Made by a program: the position numbers and the translations under genes. From Siphonodentalium dalli (lineage: Eukaryota > Mollusca > Scaphopoda > Gadilida > Siphonodentaliidae), in the NCBI GenBank assembly GCA_032622095.1, contig CP136066.1, positions 130,045,917-130,109,916 of the forward strand: a DNA stretch of 64,000 nucleotides. Reading direction: 5' to 3'. The notes beneath the pieces are model-generated. The model did no database searches, was not told where the DNA came from, and saw nothing but the letters and a program-made list of their open reading frames with translations. Shown one piece after another: positions 47,291-56,424 of this stretch (position 1 is the stretch's first letter; every line of letters begins with the position of its first letter).

Positions 47291-47575
47291 CTTCTGCTCT
47301 ATGAGCGGTACTTTAGCTATGTATCTGCCCTATGGGGCAGTACTTTAGCTTTGTATCACAATCAATTTCATCATGTCACCAGGTAACACATATCTATATA
47401 ATAGAGTGTTCATATTGAAATCACTCATAATTGCATTGACATTTGGATAGGTAGGTTGTATTGTAGCCAATGTGATAAATTTGTATCCAGTACAAACAAC
47501 ACTATTAAAGAGACGTTGTAAACGACAGCCTGAACTAGTTAACTAGTCCACCATGTTTCCCTTGTTTCTGTTCTA

Positions 47576-47583
47576 TATAAATA
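47576..47583 (+). promoter_or_regulatory. TATA box of the ATPase gene, right copy
   Basis: TATAAATA 45 nt upstream of the ATG at 47628, with an initiator-like TTTCACTG about 30 nt downstream of it. The sequence is identical in the left arm. Confidence 0.7.
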
Positions 47584-47627
47584 TAGGTGCATAGAAGAAC
47601 GCTCGATTTCACTGATTATATAGGAAA

Positions 47628-48645
47628 ATGAAGTATCAATGTGAAGAGTGCTTTATAATAAGTGTCTATGCTTGGCAAGATAGTTTGAAGCGTCATATCA
47701 AAGTTAAACACACGCCTTCAGAACAACAACAACAACAACAACAGTATCATCAGCCACAACAACAACAACAACAACTGTATCATCAGCAACAACAACAACA
47801 CCAACAACAACAACAACAGTATCATCAGCAACAACAACAACAACAACACCACCAAGCGACATAACATCCTGCTTTGATGATCCAATGGCCAATGTCCAAG
47901 AAGATTTTATTTTCAAGCATCCATTCACGGCATGTGTAAGTGGACCGACATCTAGTGGTAAGACATACTTCGTGAAAACCTTGCTACAAAAGTCTGCCTC
48001 AAAAATATCACCCGCACCTGACAGAATAATATGGTTTTATGTTTATTGGCAGCCCCTATATGACGAAATAAAGTATACCGTCACCCCTCAGGTCAACTTT
48101 ATACGAGGAATACCAGCAAACTTGGATTCTCTTATCAACCCCCTGTATAAAAATCTAGTTATACTCGATGACTTGATGCAAACTTCATCAAAAGACCAGA
48201 GAGTTAATGATTTGCATTCCGAAGGAAGTCACCATTTGAACTTATCTTTGATAAGTTTGAACCAGAATTTCTACTACAACAAAGATCCAACGCAACGACG
48301 AAATTGTCAATATTTGGTATTGTTCAATAACCCAATCGACAAGGGATTAATTTCAACATTATCAAGACAGATGTATCCTGAATGTCCTCAGCGTATGGTT
48401 CGAGAGTTTTCGGAAGCGACGAGTGAACCGTACGGTTACCTACTGGTGGATTTAAAAGACGCAACACAGGACACATTACGTCTGCGACAGAATGTACTAA
48501 AAGAGGACATGAACCAACATATGGGTGAATGGAATGGCATGAAATATAATCTCCAAAAAGACAGAGAACACCCAGATGAACAGAATGGGATGAAAAAACA
48601 TACAAAAGACACTGAGACCCAGGGTCAACAGAATGCGATGAAATA
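47628..48645 (+). pseudogene. Same ATPase gene, right copy, 5' part (frameshift in polyQ, cut by LINE insertion)
   Basis: The start at 47628 gives the same zinc finger and a shorter glutamine tract. A length change in the CAA/CAC tract then puts the frame into TAA at about 47862-47864. The ATPase frame itself is open from before 47885: Walker A GPTSSGKT, Walker B LVILDD, then GSHHLNLSLISLNQNFY and a conserved LFNNP segment. It has CGA at 48104-48106 where the left copy has TGA. It ends at AAATA (48641-48645), where the inserted block begins, and the insertion's first triplets supply a stop. The broken coding capacity differs from the left copy, so neither arm has an uninterrupted gene. No intact version is present in the window. 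Confidence 0.8.
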
Positions 48646-49275
48646 ATAATAATAATGTATAGCATTTTTAAAGCGCCTTATCCCATGAGACCCAAAGCGC
48701 TCAATGATACAACAGATGACCGAGCTCCAGCACATTTAAACACATATACGCATGTACATATAATTCACACAGAAATAAGGAAACATACAGGAAATGTTTG
48801 TGAACAGAAGCATGTTAGAAGAAATAGAAAAGCACTTTCGGTTTCGGTTTAGTTCACTTCCTTGTTGGGGAATTCCCGGGAATCTTCCTTTCACATTGAA
48901 TTCTCAGAATTGCAACTGGAACTTCAGGTGTTTACAAACTCAACAAACAACCAAATAAATATTCAAAATTTAATAAATCATACAATTCACAAATAAATAT
49001 GTAAACATACAGGAAATGTGTGCCAACAGAAGCATGTTACTGAGAAGAGATAGAAAACCACGTGTGTTATGAAATTGAAAATTGCCGTCTTCGCTCTCGC
49101 GATGGTCATCTTCAACAACTTTGCATTAAGTTTTCCCATAAAAACGTTTTTCAAGGTAAATAATTTTACAAATTGCTATAATTTCGACACCATCAGGTGA
49201 CTTTTACCCCTTCTCATCAACATTTTTGGCGATTTTCGTATGCATAAAAACGGAATGGAGTCCGACCCTTATGCA

Positions 49276-49333
49276 AACGAGAGGCCGATCACGATCGGCA
49301 GATGTTTAACCCATCCCTTGGCGATAGTAAATT
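49276..49333 (+). repeat. Short dispersed repeat with GGCCGATC hairpin, copy 2
   Basis: AACGAGAGGCCGATCACGAT, CGGCAGATGTTTAACCCATC, CCTTGGCGATAGTAAAT. The hairpin arms here are GCCGATC/GATCGGC around AC. It lies inside the LINE insertion, so it can spread to new places or be carried by other elements. Confidence 0.85.
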
Positions 49334-49914
49334 GTTATGATCAGAATCATAATCTTTTAATGTTGAATTATAGAGTATACTGTTATGATCTAAAGTAGTA
49401 TATGACAAATGTACATAATAACCAGTAATAACACAAATTATTGGAATGTATGAGTCAATATAGAAGGGTTAATATAACATCTAAACTCTAGAGCCTGTCA
49501 CCACTATCATAGTGTAAGCAGTTCTATTCATGTTGTTGCAAATTGCCATGTGAGATATCAAAATATTATAATTATTTATTTAATGGAAAAGGTTAAAAGA
49601 CATGGAATGGGTAAAAGGGGTTAAATCACCTATCTCTGCCCTGTTTGATCCAATGTAGTCCCATCATCCAAGGACTTAGAGAGCTCCATTGGTCTAGTTA
49701 AATAAATTCACATGGCTAAGTTGTGGTTAAAAAGATAGCTAAATCAATTTATCCAATAATTCACTAATCTGTGTCTCTTATACAGAGCTAACATATGAGG
49801 GCTACCCGGTATAAATAACTCTCAAAGCAATAAACTATATTGTCTTTTATCTTGCTCACAGAGAAGCAGGTATTCATTAATTGTAAGTTACTTGGGTTAT
49901 AATCTGGATAATTC

Positions 49915-50645
49915 TTAGTTTAAAAAGGGCCATATCTCTGGTATAACAAATTGGATCTAACCCATATTCAAACTCGTTCTGTATTTTGAGTTGAGAAACT
50001 CACATACCAAATTTGGTTCCTATCAGATGAAAAATGGTTGATTTATCGAAGTACATGTATGTGTGAATTATAGGTCAAAGGACCATAACTCCATTAAAAA
50101 AAATCCGATCAAACCCATATTCGAACTCAATCTGTATGTTGGTCTGAGAAACTCATACACCAAATTTGGTTCCAATCAGATAAAAAATGTTTGAGTTATG
50201 GCAGAATTCATGAATTCTAAGTCGAAAAAGGGCCATAACTCCGTAAAAAAAAGTCGGATCAAACCCATATTCGAACTCGATCTGTATTTTGGGCCGAGAA
50301 ACTCACATACCAAATTTGGTTCCGATCAGATAAAAAATGTTTGAGTTATGGCAGAATGCGTGAATTCTAAGTCGAAAAAGGGCCATAACTCTGTACAAAA
50401 AAGTCGGATCAAACCCATATTCGAACTCGATCTGTATTTTGGGCTGAAAACCCCATATACAATATTTGGTTTTGATCAGGTAAAAAATGTTTGAGTTATC
50501 GCATTACACGTAAAGTGTCTACGGACGGACAGACGGACGGACAGACGGACGGACAGACGGACGGACAGACGGACGGACGGACGGACGAACGACGAGTGGT
50601 CAATCCGGACAACGACACTATGTTTACCATACATGGTATGGGTAA
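49915..50645 (+). mobile_element. 'ATAACTC' family, copy with a GTTTACCATAC hairpin end
   Basis: Four roughly 125-nt units (GGGCCATAACTCC, GTCGGATCAAACCCATATTC, GAACTCGATCTGTATTTTGG, CATACCAAATTTGGTTCC), then a long (ACGGACGGACAG)n tract at 50520-50590. The 3' terminus is TGTTTACCATACATGGTATG then GGTAAACATAA, a hairpin different from those at 25.5 kb and 42.3 kb. Confidence 0.8.
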
Positions 50646-50863
50646 ACATAATAAACGATTAAAAAATAGTCTTTTTATGAGAAAATGGTTTGGTGCATGC
50701 ATATTTTATGCAGATAGCCGAAATATGCATTTAAACGATATGCAATTAACTGAAATTGACTGTACACACAAACAATAACTACAATGAAATAAATCAAACA
50801 ATTCATATACAAATCAGGATGAAGGCTGTGTGTATTGTATAAAACAATGCAGGAAATGTGTGC

Positions 50864-52594
50864 TCAGCTTTGGTCGTCGTCGTTGCCATAGTGAAGTTTA
50901 AACAGATACGTTTTGAGTTCTGTTTTGAAAGATTCCAAAGTAGCAAAATTCCTAAGTGTAAGCGGGAGTGAATTCCAAAGGTTTGGGCCGTAGCATTCAA
51001 AAGATCGACGACCATAATTAACAAGGTCACGTTTGGGGACAGCAAGTAATATTTTATCAGCTGACCTTAAGCCTGGTTTACCAGGTACATAGCATGAAAG
51101 AAGAGATTCGATATATACAGGGAGGGGCGAGAGACAGTCAAATTTCTTACAACATAAGACAGCAATTTTATAGTCAATGCGGGCTTGAATTGGTAGCCAG
51201 TGCAGTTCTTTGAACATTGGTGTCAGGTCAGAAAATTTAGGCTTCTTAAGAATCACACGAGCAGCAATGTTCATCATACGTTGAAGTTCATCAATTTCTG
51301 TCTTTGGTAAGCCAGCCAGAAGTGGGTTACAGTAGTCAATCTTGGAAAGAACAAATGACGAAACAAGAGTTTTAGCAGCATCGGTGGTTATGAATGGCCT
51401 GATGTGAGAAATTCTCCTTATATCCAGAAATAGACTTCTGCATAAATTGTTTATGTACACTTCCATTGACAGAGTACTGTCCAGGTGAATGCCCAGATAT
51501 CTGGCACACGACGATGGCATTATGTCGGAATCACCGATACGAATGCAGTCCAAAGGGGTGTTCTTAATTCTGTGATCTGTTCCAAATAACATTATCTCGG
51601 TTTTGTCATCATTTAAACACAGTTGGTTTGCGCCCATCCAATTTTTCACTGCCGTTATACATTGCTGCATTTCTGAGATATTGTTTGCGAACTCTGATGG
51701 TGAGCTGGGCATATAAATCAGTGTATCGTCTGCGTACATGTGGTATTGTAGATTTCTCTGTGTGATGATTTGCCCCAATGGCTTAGTGTACATGAGATAA
51801 AGCACGGGCCCAAGGACTGATCCCTGGGGGACACCAAAGGATAGTTCATATGGTTTGGAACAGAATTCTCCACTGTGAACAGTCTGGATTCTGCCTGATA
51901 GATATGACTTGAACCATTGGAGAACTTTCCCTGAAATTCCGAATGTTTTGTTAAGGCGTGAAATTATGATGTTGTGATCCAAAGTATCAAAGGCAGCAGA
52001 GAGGTCGAGAAATGAGGCTATAGTGACATTGTGATCATCTGCTGCACAAAGCAAGTCGTTGGTGACGCGGACAAGTGCAGTTTCCGTACTGTGGTGTCGT
52101 CGATAAGCTGATTGGAAAGGTTCATTCATGTCATTATCCTCCAGATGTTGTCTGAGTTGATAGAGTACCAAGCGCTCAAGAAGCTTGGATATAAAAGGAA
52201 GGTTAGAAACAGGTCTATAGTTCTTGAGATTGTTCCTATCCATGTTTGGCTTTTTCAGCAATGGTTTAACCACAGCTTGTTTGAAGCAAGTGGGAACTAT
52301 ACCGTCTTCCACGGATGTATTCACTATCCTCGTAAGAAACGTTACTAGTTGGTCGCTATGCTGTTTAAGAATGAGTGATGGTACAGGATCCAGAGAACAC
52401 GATTTTGATGGCATTGACATGAGAACACGTTTAACCGTCTCTGTTGTAACACATTCAAACTTAACAAATTTGGTTCCAGTGAATTCCTCAAACTCAGCTT
52501 CTCCTGCAGACACTTGTTGTATATTCGCACGAATTTTGGTAACTTTGAAAAAATGTGGCAAATGTTTCTGGGAGTGTATCCATGGGAATGTCAC
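50864..52594 (-). CDS. LINE reverse transcriptase domain (C-terminal part of the single ORF)
   Basis: 576-codon frame with the reverse transcriptase motifs in order: NYRPVSNLPFISKLLER (125-141), DLSAAFDTLDH (197-207), GVPQGSVLGP (254-263), YADD (287-290) and LNDDKTE, followed by the LHWLPIQARIDYK region. All catalytic aspartates are present. It overlaps the endonuclease frame by about 100 nt in another register, best explained by a 1-nt indel in the A6 run rather than programmed shifting. The first roughly 15 residues after the nominal ATG are probably not a real N-terminus. Apart from this break the coding sequence is undamaged, so the insertion is fairly young. Confidence 0.9.
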   Translation of the reverse strand: MTFPWIHSQKHLPHFFKVTKIRANIQQVSAGEAEFEEFTGTKFVKFECVTTETVKRVLMSMPSKSCSLDPVPSLILKQHSDQLVTFLTRIVNTSVEDGIVPTCFKQAVVKPLLKKPNMDRNNLKNYRPVSNLPFISKLLERLVLYQLRQHLEDNDMNEPFQSAYRRHHSTETALVRVTNDLLCAADDHNVTIASFLDLSAAFDTLDHNIIISRLNKTFGISGKVLQWFKSYLSGRIQTVHSGEFCSKPYELSFGVPQGSVLGPVLYLMYTKPLGQIITQRNLQYHMYADDTLIYMPSSPSEFANNISEMQQCITAVKNWMGANQLCLNDDKTEIMLFGTDHRIKNTPLDCIRIGDSDIMPSSCARYLGIHLDSTLSMEVYINNLCRSLFLDIRRISHIRPFITTDAAKTLVSSFVLSKIDYCNPLLAGLPKTEIDELQRMMNIAARVILKKPKFSDLTPMFKELHWLPIQARIDYKIAVLCCKKFDCLSPLPVYIESLLSCYVPGKPGLRSADKILLAVPKRDLVNYGRRSFECYGPNLWNSLPLTLRNFATLESFKTELKTYLFKLHYGNDDDQS

Positions 52595-54197
52595 TAGGTA
52601 GAGTACAACATTTACCTTTGCCCAGCATAGTGTTGGTAATGTTGAACAGTTTCTTGGTTGATTTGCAATTTGCTAATTGTTCACTATAAAAGTCAGATCT
52701 CGCATGCTTTATCAACTCGCTTACACATGTATTCATTTCCTTGAAAATTTCGCGGTGAACAGTTAATTTAGATTTTCTCCACATGCGCTCCACCTTTCTG
52801 CGTTCTCGTTTCTTATTCAAAATTTGGGAAGTTAGCCATGGTGCAGATGTCCTGTTGGTAATCTCGCGTGTCATCGTGGGTGCATGCTTATTAAGAATAG
52901 AAGACAGCTGGTCATTGTAATAAACTGCCAACTCGTTGCAGGAGTTCAAGTTTGTGGAAGATAGGAATGCTTCACGGATCTCCGATGAGAATTTACTTAA
53001 CACGATGCTTTTGAGATTCCTTGAAGTGACTTTACGTTTGAGTGCAACAGGTTTCACATTCCGGAAAGAAAATTCAATCAGGAAGTGGTCAGAAACAGCT
53101 TTATCAGAGACCTGGAGACTGTTAATTTTCATGGTGTTTTCTTTTATAATCACCCAGTCAAGTGTGTGTAGTGAACGATGAGTCGGTGACGTTATGATCT
53201 GTGTGAAGCCAAATTTATCCATGAGTTCTCTTACACAATTTACATTGCTGTCAGATATTGATTCAAAATGTAGATTAATGTCACCTAGGATGAATGAATG
53301 TCCATCTGTTAAACTATATGCCGTGAGTAAGGCTTTGAAATCTTTGACGAATTTCGGAGTTTTTAGCTTGTTCTTTTTACTCGGTGGAGGTCTGTAAATA
53401 CACACGAATGTTATGGGTCGAGAAGGTGTTCTAATAATAAATTCAGCAGCCTCGAATGTTGAATACTGTGTGATAACTTTCCAATTGACAGCAAAGTCTG
53501 ATTTGTGTAACAACCCGATGCCCCCGCCAGTGCCCTTTCTTGGTGATGATATCATGTTATAGCCTACAGGTGTTGCTTGGCTAATCAGTGCTTCATCCCC
53601 AGCAGGCATCAGCCAGGTTTCAGTTATGAAGAAGAAGTCACTTTTGCTATCAGCCACAAGATCGTTGATGGTGTGGACCTTGTTCCTGATAGATCGGGCA
53701 TTTAAGAGGTTAATAACTATAGGATCCTCTTGGAGATGTGGTGTAGCTATTTCAACAAGAGTACTGTTGGTGTGTTTTGGTGATTTAGCACAATGATGAT
53801 GTTGGATAGAACTTCGAACATGTTCTGTACTCCATGGAATATTGTATGTCCTTGATGAGTCAAAAGTAGGGTGACAGAATTTTGGATCCAGGATACGGTG
53901 TTTCTTCATCACCTTGAACAAGGAGGCTCTAGGCCGGTGTTGGTTGTGATTTGTTGTCTTGTTGATGGTGTGAAGTTCCTCAGACGTGTACACAATGAAG
54001 CCCATGTTGGTAGTTGGCAGACAGGAATGGTGTTTACAAAAACCAATTAGAGGTGTGAAATCAGAAGTGCTTGGTAACACTATACTAATCTGGAGTAGTA
54101 GGCCCTTTGTCGTTGGTGTAATCCAGTAATGGGTTGTGTTATCCAAGCTTGATGTCAGAACAAAGCTCAGGATGAGAAATTGAAAAAACACCAACAT
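52494..54197 (-). CDS. LINE endonuclease domain (N-terminal part of the single ORF)
   Basis: 567-codon frame. The first 20 residues (MLVFFQFLILSFVLTSSLDN) are hydrophobic, resembling a signal peptide, which is unusual for a LINE. From about residue 160 it is an apurinic-type endonuclease: LLNARSIRNK (164-173), ETWL (193-196), GGGIGLL (224-230), IYRPP (267-271), GDIN (305-308) and the catalytic SDH (369-371). The enzyme nicks target DNA to prime reverse transcription. The frame goes out of register near an A6 run at about 52545-52551; the natural continuation is the frame at 50864-52594. No separate ORF1 is seen upstream. The domain order and 3' tail point to the CR1/L2 group. Confidence 0.85.
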   Translation of the reverse strand: MLVFFQFLILSFVLTSSLDNTTHYWITPTTKGLLLQISIVLPSTSDFTPLIGFCKHHSCLPTTNMGFIVYTSEELHTINKTTNHNQHRPRASLFKVMKKHRILDPKFCHPTFDSSRTYNIPWSTEHVRSSIQHHHCAKSPKHTNSTLVEIATPHLQEDPIVINLLNARSIRNKVHTINDLVADSKSDFFFITETWLMPAGDEALISQATPVGYNMISSPRKGTGGGIGLLHKSDFAVNWKVITQYSTFEAAEFIIRTPSRPITFVCIYRPPPSKKNKLKTPKFVKDFKALLTAYSLTDGHSFILGDINLHFESISDSNVNCVRELMDKFGFTQIITSPTHRSLHTLDWVIIKENTMKINSLQVSDKAVSDHFLIEFSFRNVKPVALKRKVTSRNLKSIVLSKFSSEIREAFLSSTNLNSCNELAVYYNDQLSSILNKHAPTMTREITNRTSAPWLTSQILNKKRERRKVERMWRKSKLTVHREIFKEMNTCVSELIKHARSDFYSEQLANCKSTKKLFNITNTMLGKGKCCTLPSDIPMDTLPETFATFFQSYQNSCEYTTSVCRRS

Positions 54198-54358
54198 ATT
54201 CCAACAGAAAACCTCACAAAGTCAGAAAAATATGATAAATTTCTGCACAAAAATCACAAGGTCTGAAGCAGCACATTTAACACATTTAGCAAGCCAAATG
54301 TCACAAAAATATTCCAATGAACAATAGTAGAAAACAATCGAATAGCAGGAGCTCGGAA

Positions 54359-54668
54359 AAATACGATGACAGAGAACTCCCTGGTGGGCTTTTGTTCGAA
54401 GATCATTATGATGTTCAGAGACACGTAAAAAAACTGGTGTCAAGAAAATAAGTTAAAACGAAAATTAACTGAGGACACGGATGATAGTCAGAATAAGAAA
54501 ATTAAATTTAAATTGAATGAAGATGAATACTTCAAAAGTTTGTGTGATGAGAGTAGAGATAAAACACATGAGGAATGGAGTGATAAAGTGGACACGTATA
54601 AGGAAAATGGTTCAAAGAAACAGAAGCAAAAGAACAAGCTTACAAGGACCTTAAAAGTAAAGATATGA
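54359..54668 (+). pseudogene. Same ATPase gene, right copy, 3' part after the insertion
   Basis: Resumes at AAATACGATGACAGAG with the sequence that follows AAATA in the uninterrupted left arm. An A7 run at 54427-54433 has one more A than the left copy (A6), shifting the frame. The coding sequence continues as a charged, lysine-rich segment and ends at the TGA at 54666-54668, which overlaps the ATG of the next ORF (ATGA), the same arrangement as on the left. Confidence 0.8.
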
Positions 54669-54894
54669 AGCAATTTTGAATGGTTATGCTTGGACAATAG
54701 TAGCGTATCTGCAGCTGCGCAATGGGACTCTGCACAACAGAGTCATGGATAAAGTCGACAAATATTTTAATAATGGTTATGGAGAATGTGATGCATTGAA
54801 AATGTCAATATTAAAGTACAAACCGATGCTAGAAAAATTCATGGACGAAACAAATGACACTTCTGACGAAAGTGATGACAATTCGGACGATTAA
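54665..54894 (+). pseudogene. Small acidic ORF, right copy, frameshifted near its start
   Basis: Same ORF as 44733-44963. One A is missing after the fourth codon (CAATTTTGAATGG instead of CAATTTATGAATGG), so the first ATG runs into TGA at once. The rest of the frame is intact from 54679 to the stop and identical or nearly so to the left copy. Confidence 0.75.
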
Positions 54895-55210
54895 ATTTCA
54901 ATAAACTTCATCAACATGATATTCTCGTTTTCGTTATATATCTATAAGCGGGGAGAGAGTGAGTGGATTATTGGGAATTGTAGAGTGAGAAACGATACGT
55001 AATGATAAAAGGCGCATTAAGTGCCCGAAAATTTGAACTTTAAATATTGTTCTGTGTCATTTTAACTTCCAACTACTGCGCTTGTATTGTTAACATTCAT
55101 TCATAATGAGTGTCTTGTGTCCCTTTAGAGTGTCTTGTGTTCCTTTAATATTCAAACACCAATATTGCATCACGTCCCTTGTTTCGTGTCACTTTAACTC
55201 CTTGAGTGTA
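54895..55210 (+). repeat. Module-3' repeat, inner copy (right arm)
   Basis: Starts at the stop of the small acidic ORF. The phrases CAATAAACTTCATCAACATG, TTATATATCTATAAG, TATTGTTCTGTGTCATTTTA and AGTGTCTTGTGTCCCTTTAG recur in order at 56425-56705. So the two genes and their 3' regions are tandem-duplicated modules. It also contains four spaced GTG-T(C/T)CCTTTA/CACTTTAA phrases. Confidence 0.8.
54900..54905 (+). terminator. Poly(A) signal after the small acidic ORF, right copy
   Basis: AATAAA about 6 nt after the stop (TAAATTTCAATAAACTTCAT). The following roughly 300 nt are repeated, diverged, after the second C2H2 gene. Confidence 0.65.
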
Positions 55211-55357
55211 TTGCCCCTTCTAATGATGTCATGTGCACACATGATACAATTCTAGTCATACCTGAGATTAAGTATAATGTAAACATCGGATTTGCTCATC
55301 AGACGATAATCTGACAATATTTACGCATGGTAAATTTATATTCATGCGTAATGGTAA

Positions 55358-55471
55358 GCAAATAAGTTGACAAACACACGTAAAGCGTCCAAACAAACCA
55401 ACAAGAGAGTGTTAGCTGGAGGTTTGTCTAATAATAAGAAGAAAATGAAAAGAAAAGTGTCATACGATTAG
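55358..55471 (+). CDS. Short lysine-rich ORF with an LAGG motif, right copy
   Basis: Same as 44156-44269, unchanged, while other genes in both arms carry breaks. It follows a TAA at 55355-55357 and ends TAG at 55469-55471, 8 nt before the next ATG. The composition is strongly basic (Lys, Arg, Thr, Asn). Without a start codon the assignment is tentative. Confidence 0.4.
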   Translation, partial: ANKLTNTRKASKQTNKRVLAGGLSNNKKKMKRKVSYD

Positions 55472-55478
55472 CCAAATC

Positions 55479-55583
55479 ATGAATGAATACATAGAGTACC
55501 ATACTGATAAATTGGCATTAATTGAATCACCGGCGGTCAAAGATCTATACCCTAGACCCGGGACGAACGTACTCTTAACGTGA
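55479..55583 (+). CDS. 34-codon ORF, right copy
   Basis: Right-arm counterpart of 44044-44148, starting 8 nt after the TAG of the lysine-rich ORF. The tight spacing suggests a compact gene set of viral type. Function unknown. Confidence 0.35.
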   Translation: MNEYIEYHTDKLALIESPAVKDLYPRPGTNVLLT

Positions 55584-55624
55584 GGGTTGTATGCCACACC
55601 ATATTCTCTCTTTTTATCGCTACT

Positions 55625-55630
55625 TATAAG
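55625..55630 (+). promoter_or_regulatory. TATA-like box of the second C2H2 gene, right copy
   Basis: TATAAG 30-35 nt before the ATA at 55660, so the leader would be very short or begin at the coding start. The same sequence is present in the left arm. It is absent from the duplicated fragment at 57267. Confidence 0.5.
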
Positions 55631-55659
55631 AGTGATCGTTCTTCCAATAATTCGCGATA

Positions 55660-56424
55660 ATACACAGGTGTCATTTATGCGGAAATATTTTATCGACGAA
55701 CTACAATCTACAAAGACATAAACAGATTAAACACGGAGTTATGTCCGAGACAAATTTCTTCAGAGACGATACCGATGACCTAGAATCTGATATCGTTCCC
55801 CGTTCATCTTCAACTGAATCTAGAACCGCTTCGTCAGATTCAGAAGATAATACTGTCGCCGGTAGTAGAACGGTATTCGGTCGTAAGAAAGCTGCGCGAT
55901 GTGTCAACGAGATGGACACATTCAAAAGTATGATGAAACGCATCACCAATGTCTTCGGAGACGATACCGATGACCTAGAATCTGATATCGTTCCCCGTTC
56001 ATCTTCAACTGAATCTAGAACCGCTTCGTCAGATTCAGAAGATAATACTGTCGCCGGTAGTAGAACGGTATTCGGTCGTAAGAAAGCTGCGCGATGTGTC
56101 AACGAGATGGACACATTCAAAAGTATGATGAAACGCATCACCAATGATGCGAAAGGAGAAGAGAGCATGTCGGGAGATGAGAGCATGTCGGGAAAAGAGG
56201 CTACCATCGACACAGAGTTTACTCTCTTTCTCAAAAGTTATAGACGATTAATAGAATACCAGTATCGATTGAAAACATCACCCATACATAACATGATCAT
56301 GAAGAAAATGGTCAAACTGACCAAACACGGATATAATAATGAATGGGCTGCAGATGAAGCGATGAGAAAATTCAAGAAACTCTTAGAAATAACTCTAACG
56401 GTCGAAGATTCATACAATGATTAA
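55660..56424 (+). CDS. Second C2H2 gene, right copy (ATA at the start position, 195-bp in-frame duplication)
   Basis: The frame runs from the ATA at 55660-55662 through a C2H2 finger (CHLC at 55669-55680; histidines at 55717-55719 and 55732-55734) and the ATG at 55741 to the TAA at 56422-56424. From 55741 it is an uninterrupted 227-codon frame. It contains a 195-nt (65-codon) tandem duplication, units starting near 55763 and 55958, covering the acidic serine region and MDTFKSMMKRITN. The C-terminal domain has SPIHNMIMKKMVKLTKHGYN and FKKLLEITLTVEDS. If translation begins at 55741 the product lacks the finger. A TATAAG lies 30-35 nt upstream of the ATA and AATAAA follows the stop. It is the only long gene of the element still open, apart from the start. 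Confidence 0.7.
   Translation: MHRCHLCGNILSTNYNLQRHKQIKHGVMSETNFFRDDTDDLESDIVPRSSSTESRTASSDSEDNTVAGSRTVFGRKKAARCVNEMDTFKSMMKRITNVFGDDTDDLESDIVPRSSSTESRTASSDSEDNTVAGSRTVFGRKKAARCVNEMDTFKSMMKRITNDAKGEESMSGDESMSGKEATIDTEFTLFLKSYRRLIEYQYRLKTSPIHNMIMKKMVKLTKHGYNNEWAADEAMRKFKKLLEITLTVEDSYND

Larger units (their letters stand above)
48646..50863 (-). other. LINE 3' region with nested repeats
   Basis: 2.2 kb after the reverse transcriptase stop. AAACATACAGGAAATGTTTG (near 48782) recurs as AAACATACAGGAAATGTGTG (near 49005), each followed by an ACAGAAGCATGTTA phrase. A weaker version occurs just beyond the reverse transcriptase stop (near 50848). No gene. Confidence 0.6.
48646..54358 (-). mobile_element. 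CR1/L2-like LINE-containing insertion in the right arm
   Basis: 5.7-kb block absent from the left arm, which serves as the empty site. The candidate target duplication is AAATA (48641-48645 and 54359-54363). Read on the minus strand it has a 160-nt 5' region, an endonuclease-reverse transcriptase ORF split by a frameshift, and a long 3' region. The end, near 48646-48720, reads GAGCGCTTTGGGTCTCATGG, then AAGGCGCTTTAAAAATGCTA and (ATT)n, a typical LINE 3' tail. The 3' region is inflated by an 'ATAACTC' family element (49915-50645) and a short dispersed repeat (49276). Confidence 0.9.

Noticed and set aside
55701-56234. 177-codon minus-strand ORF opposite the second C2H2 gene
   Set aside because: Antisense shadow of the duplicated serine/acidic region; the plus strand has the finger, TATA and AATAAA context.
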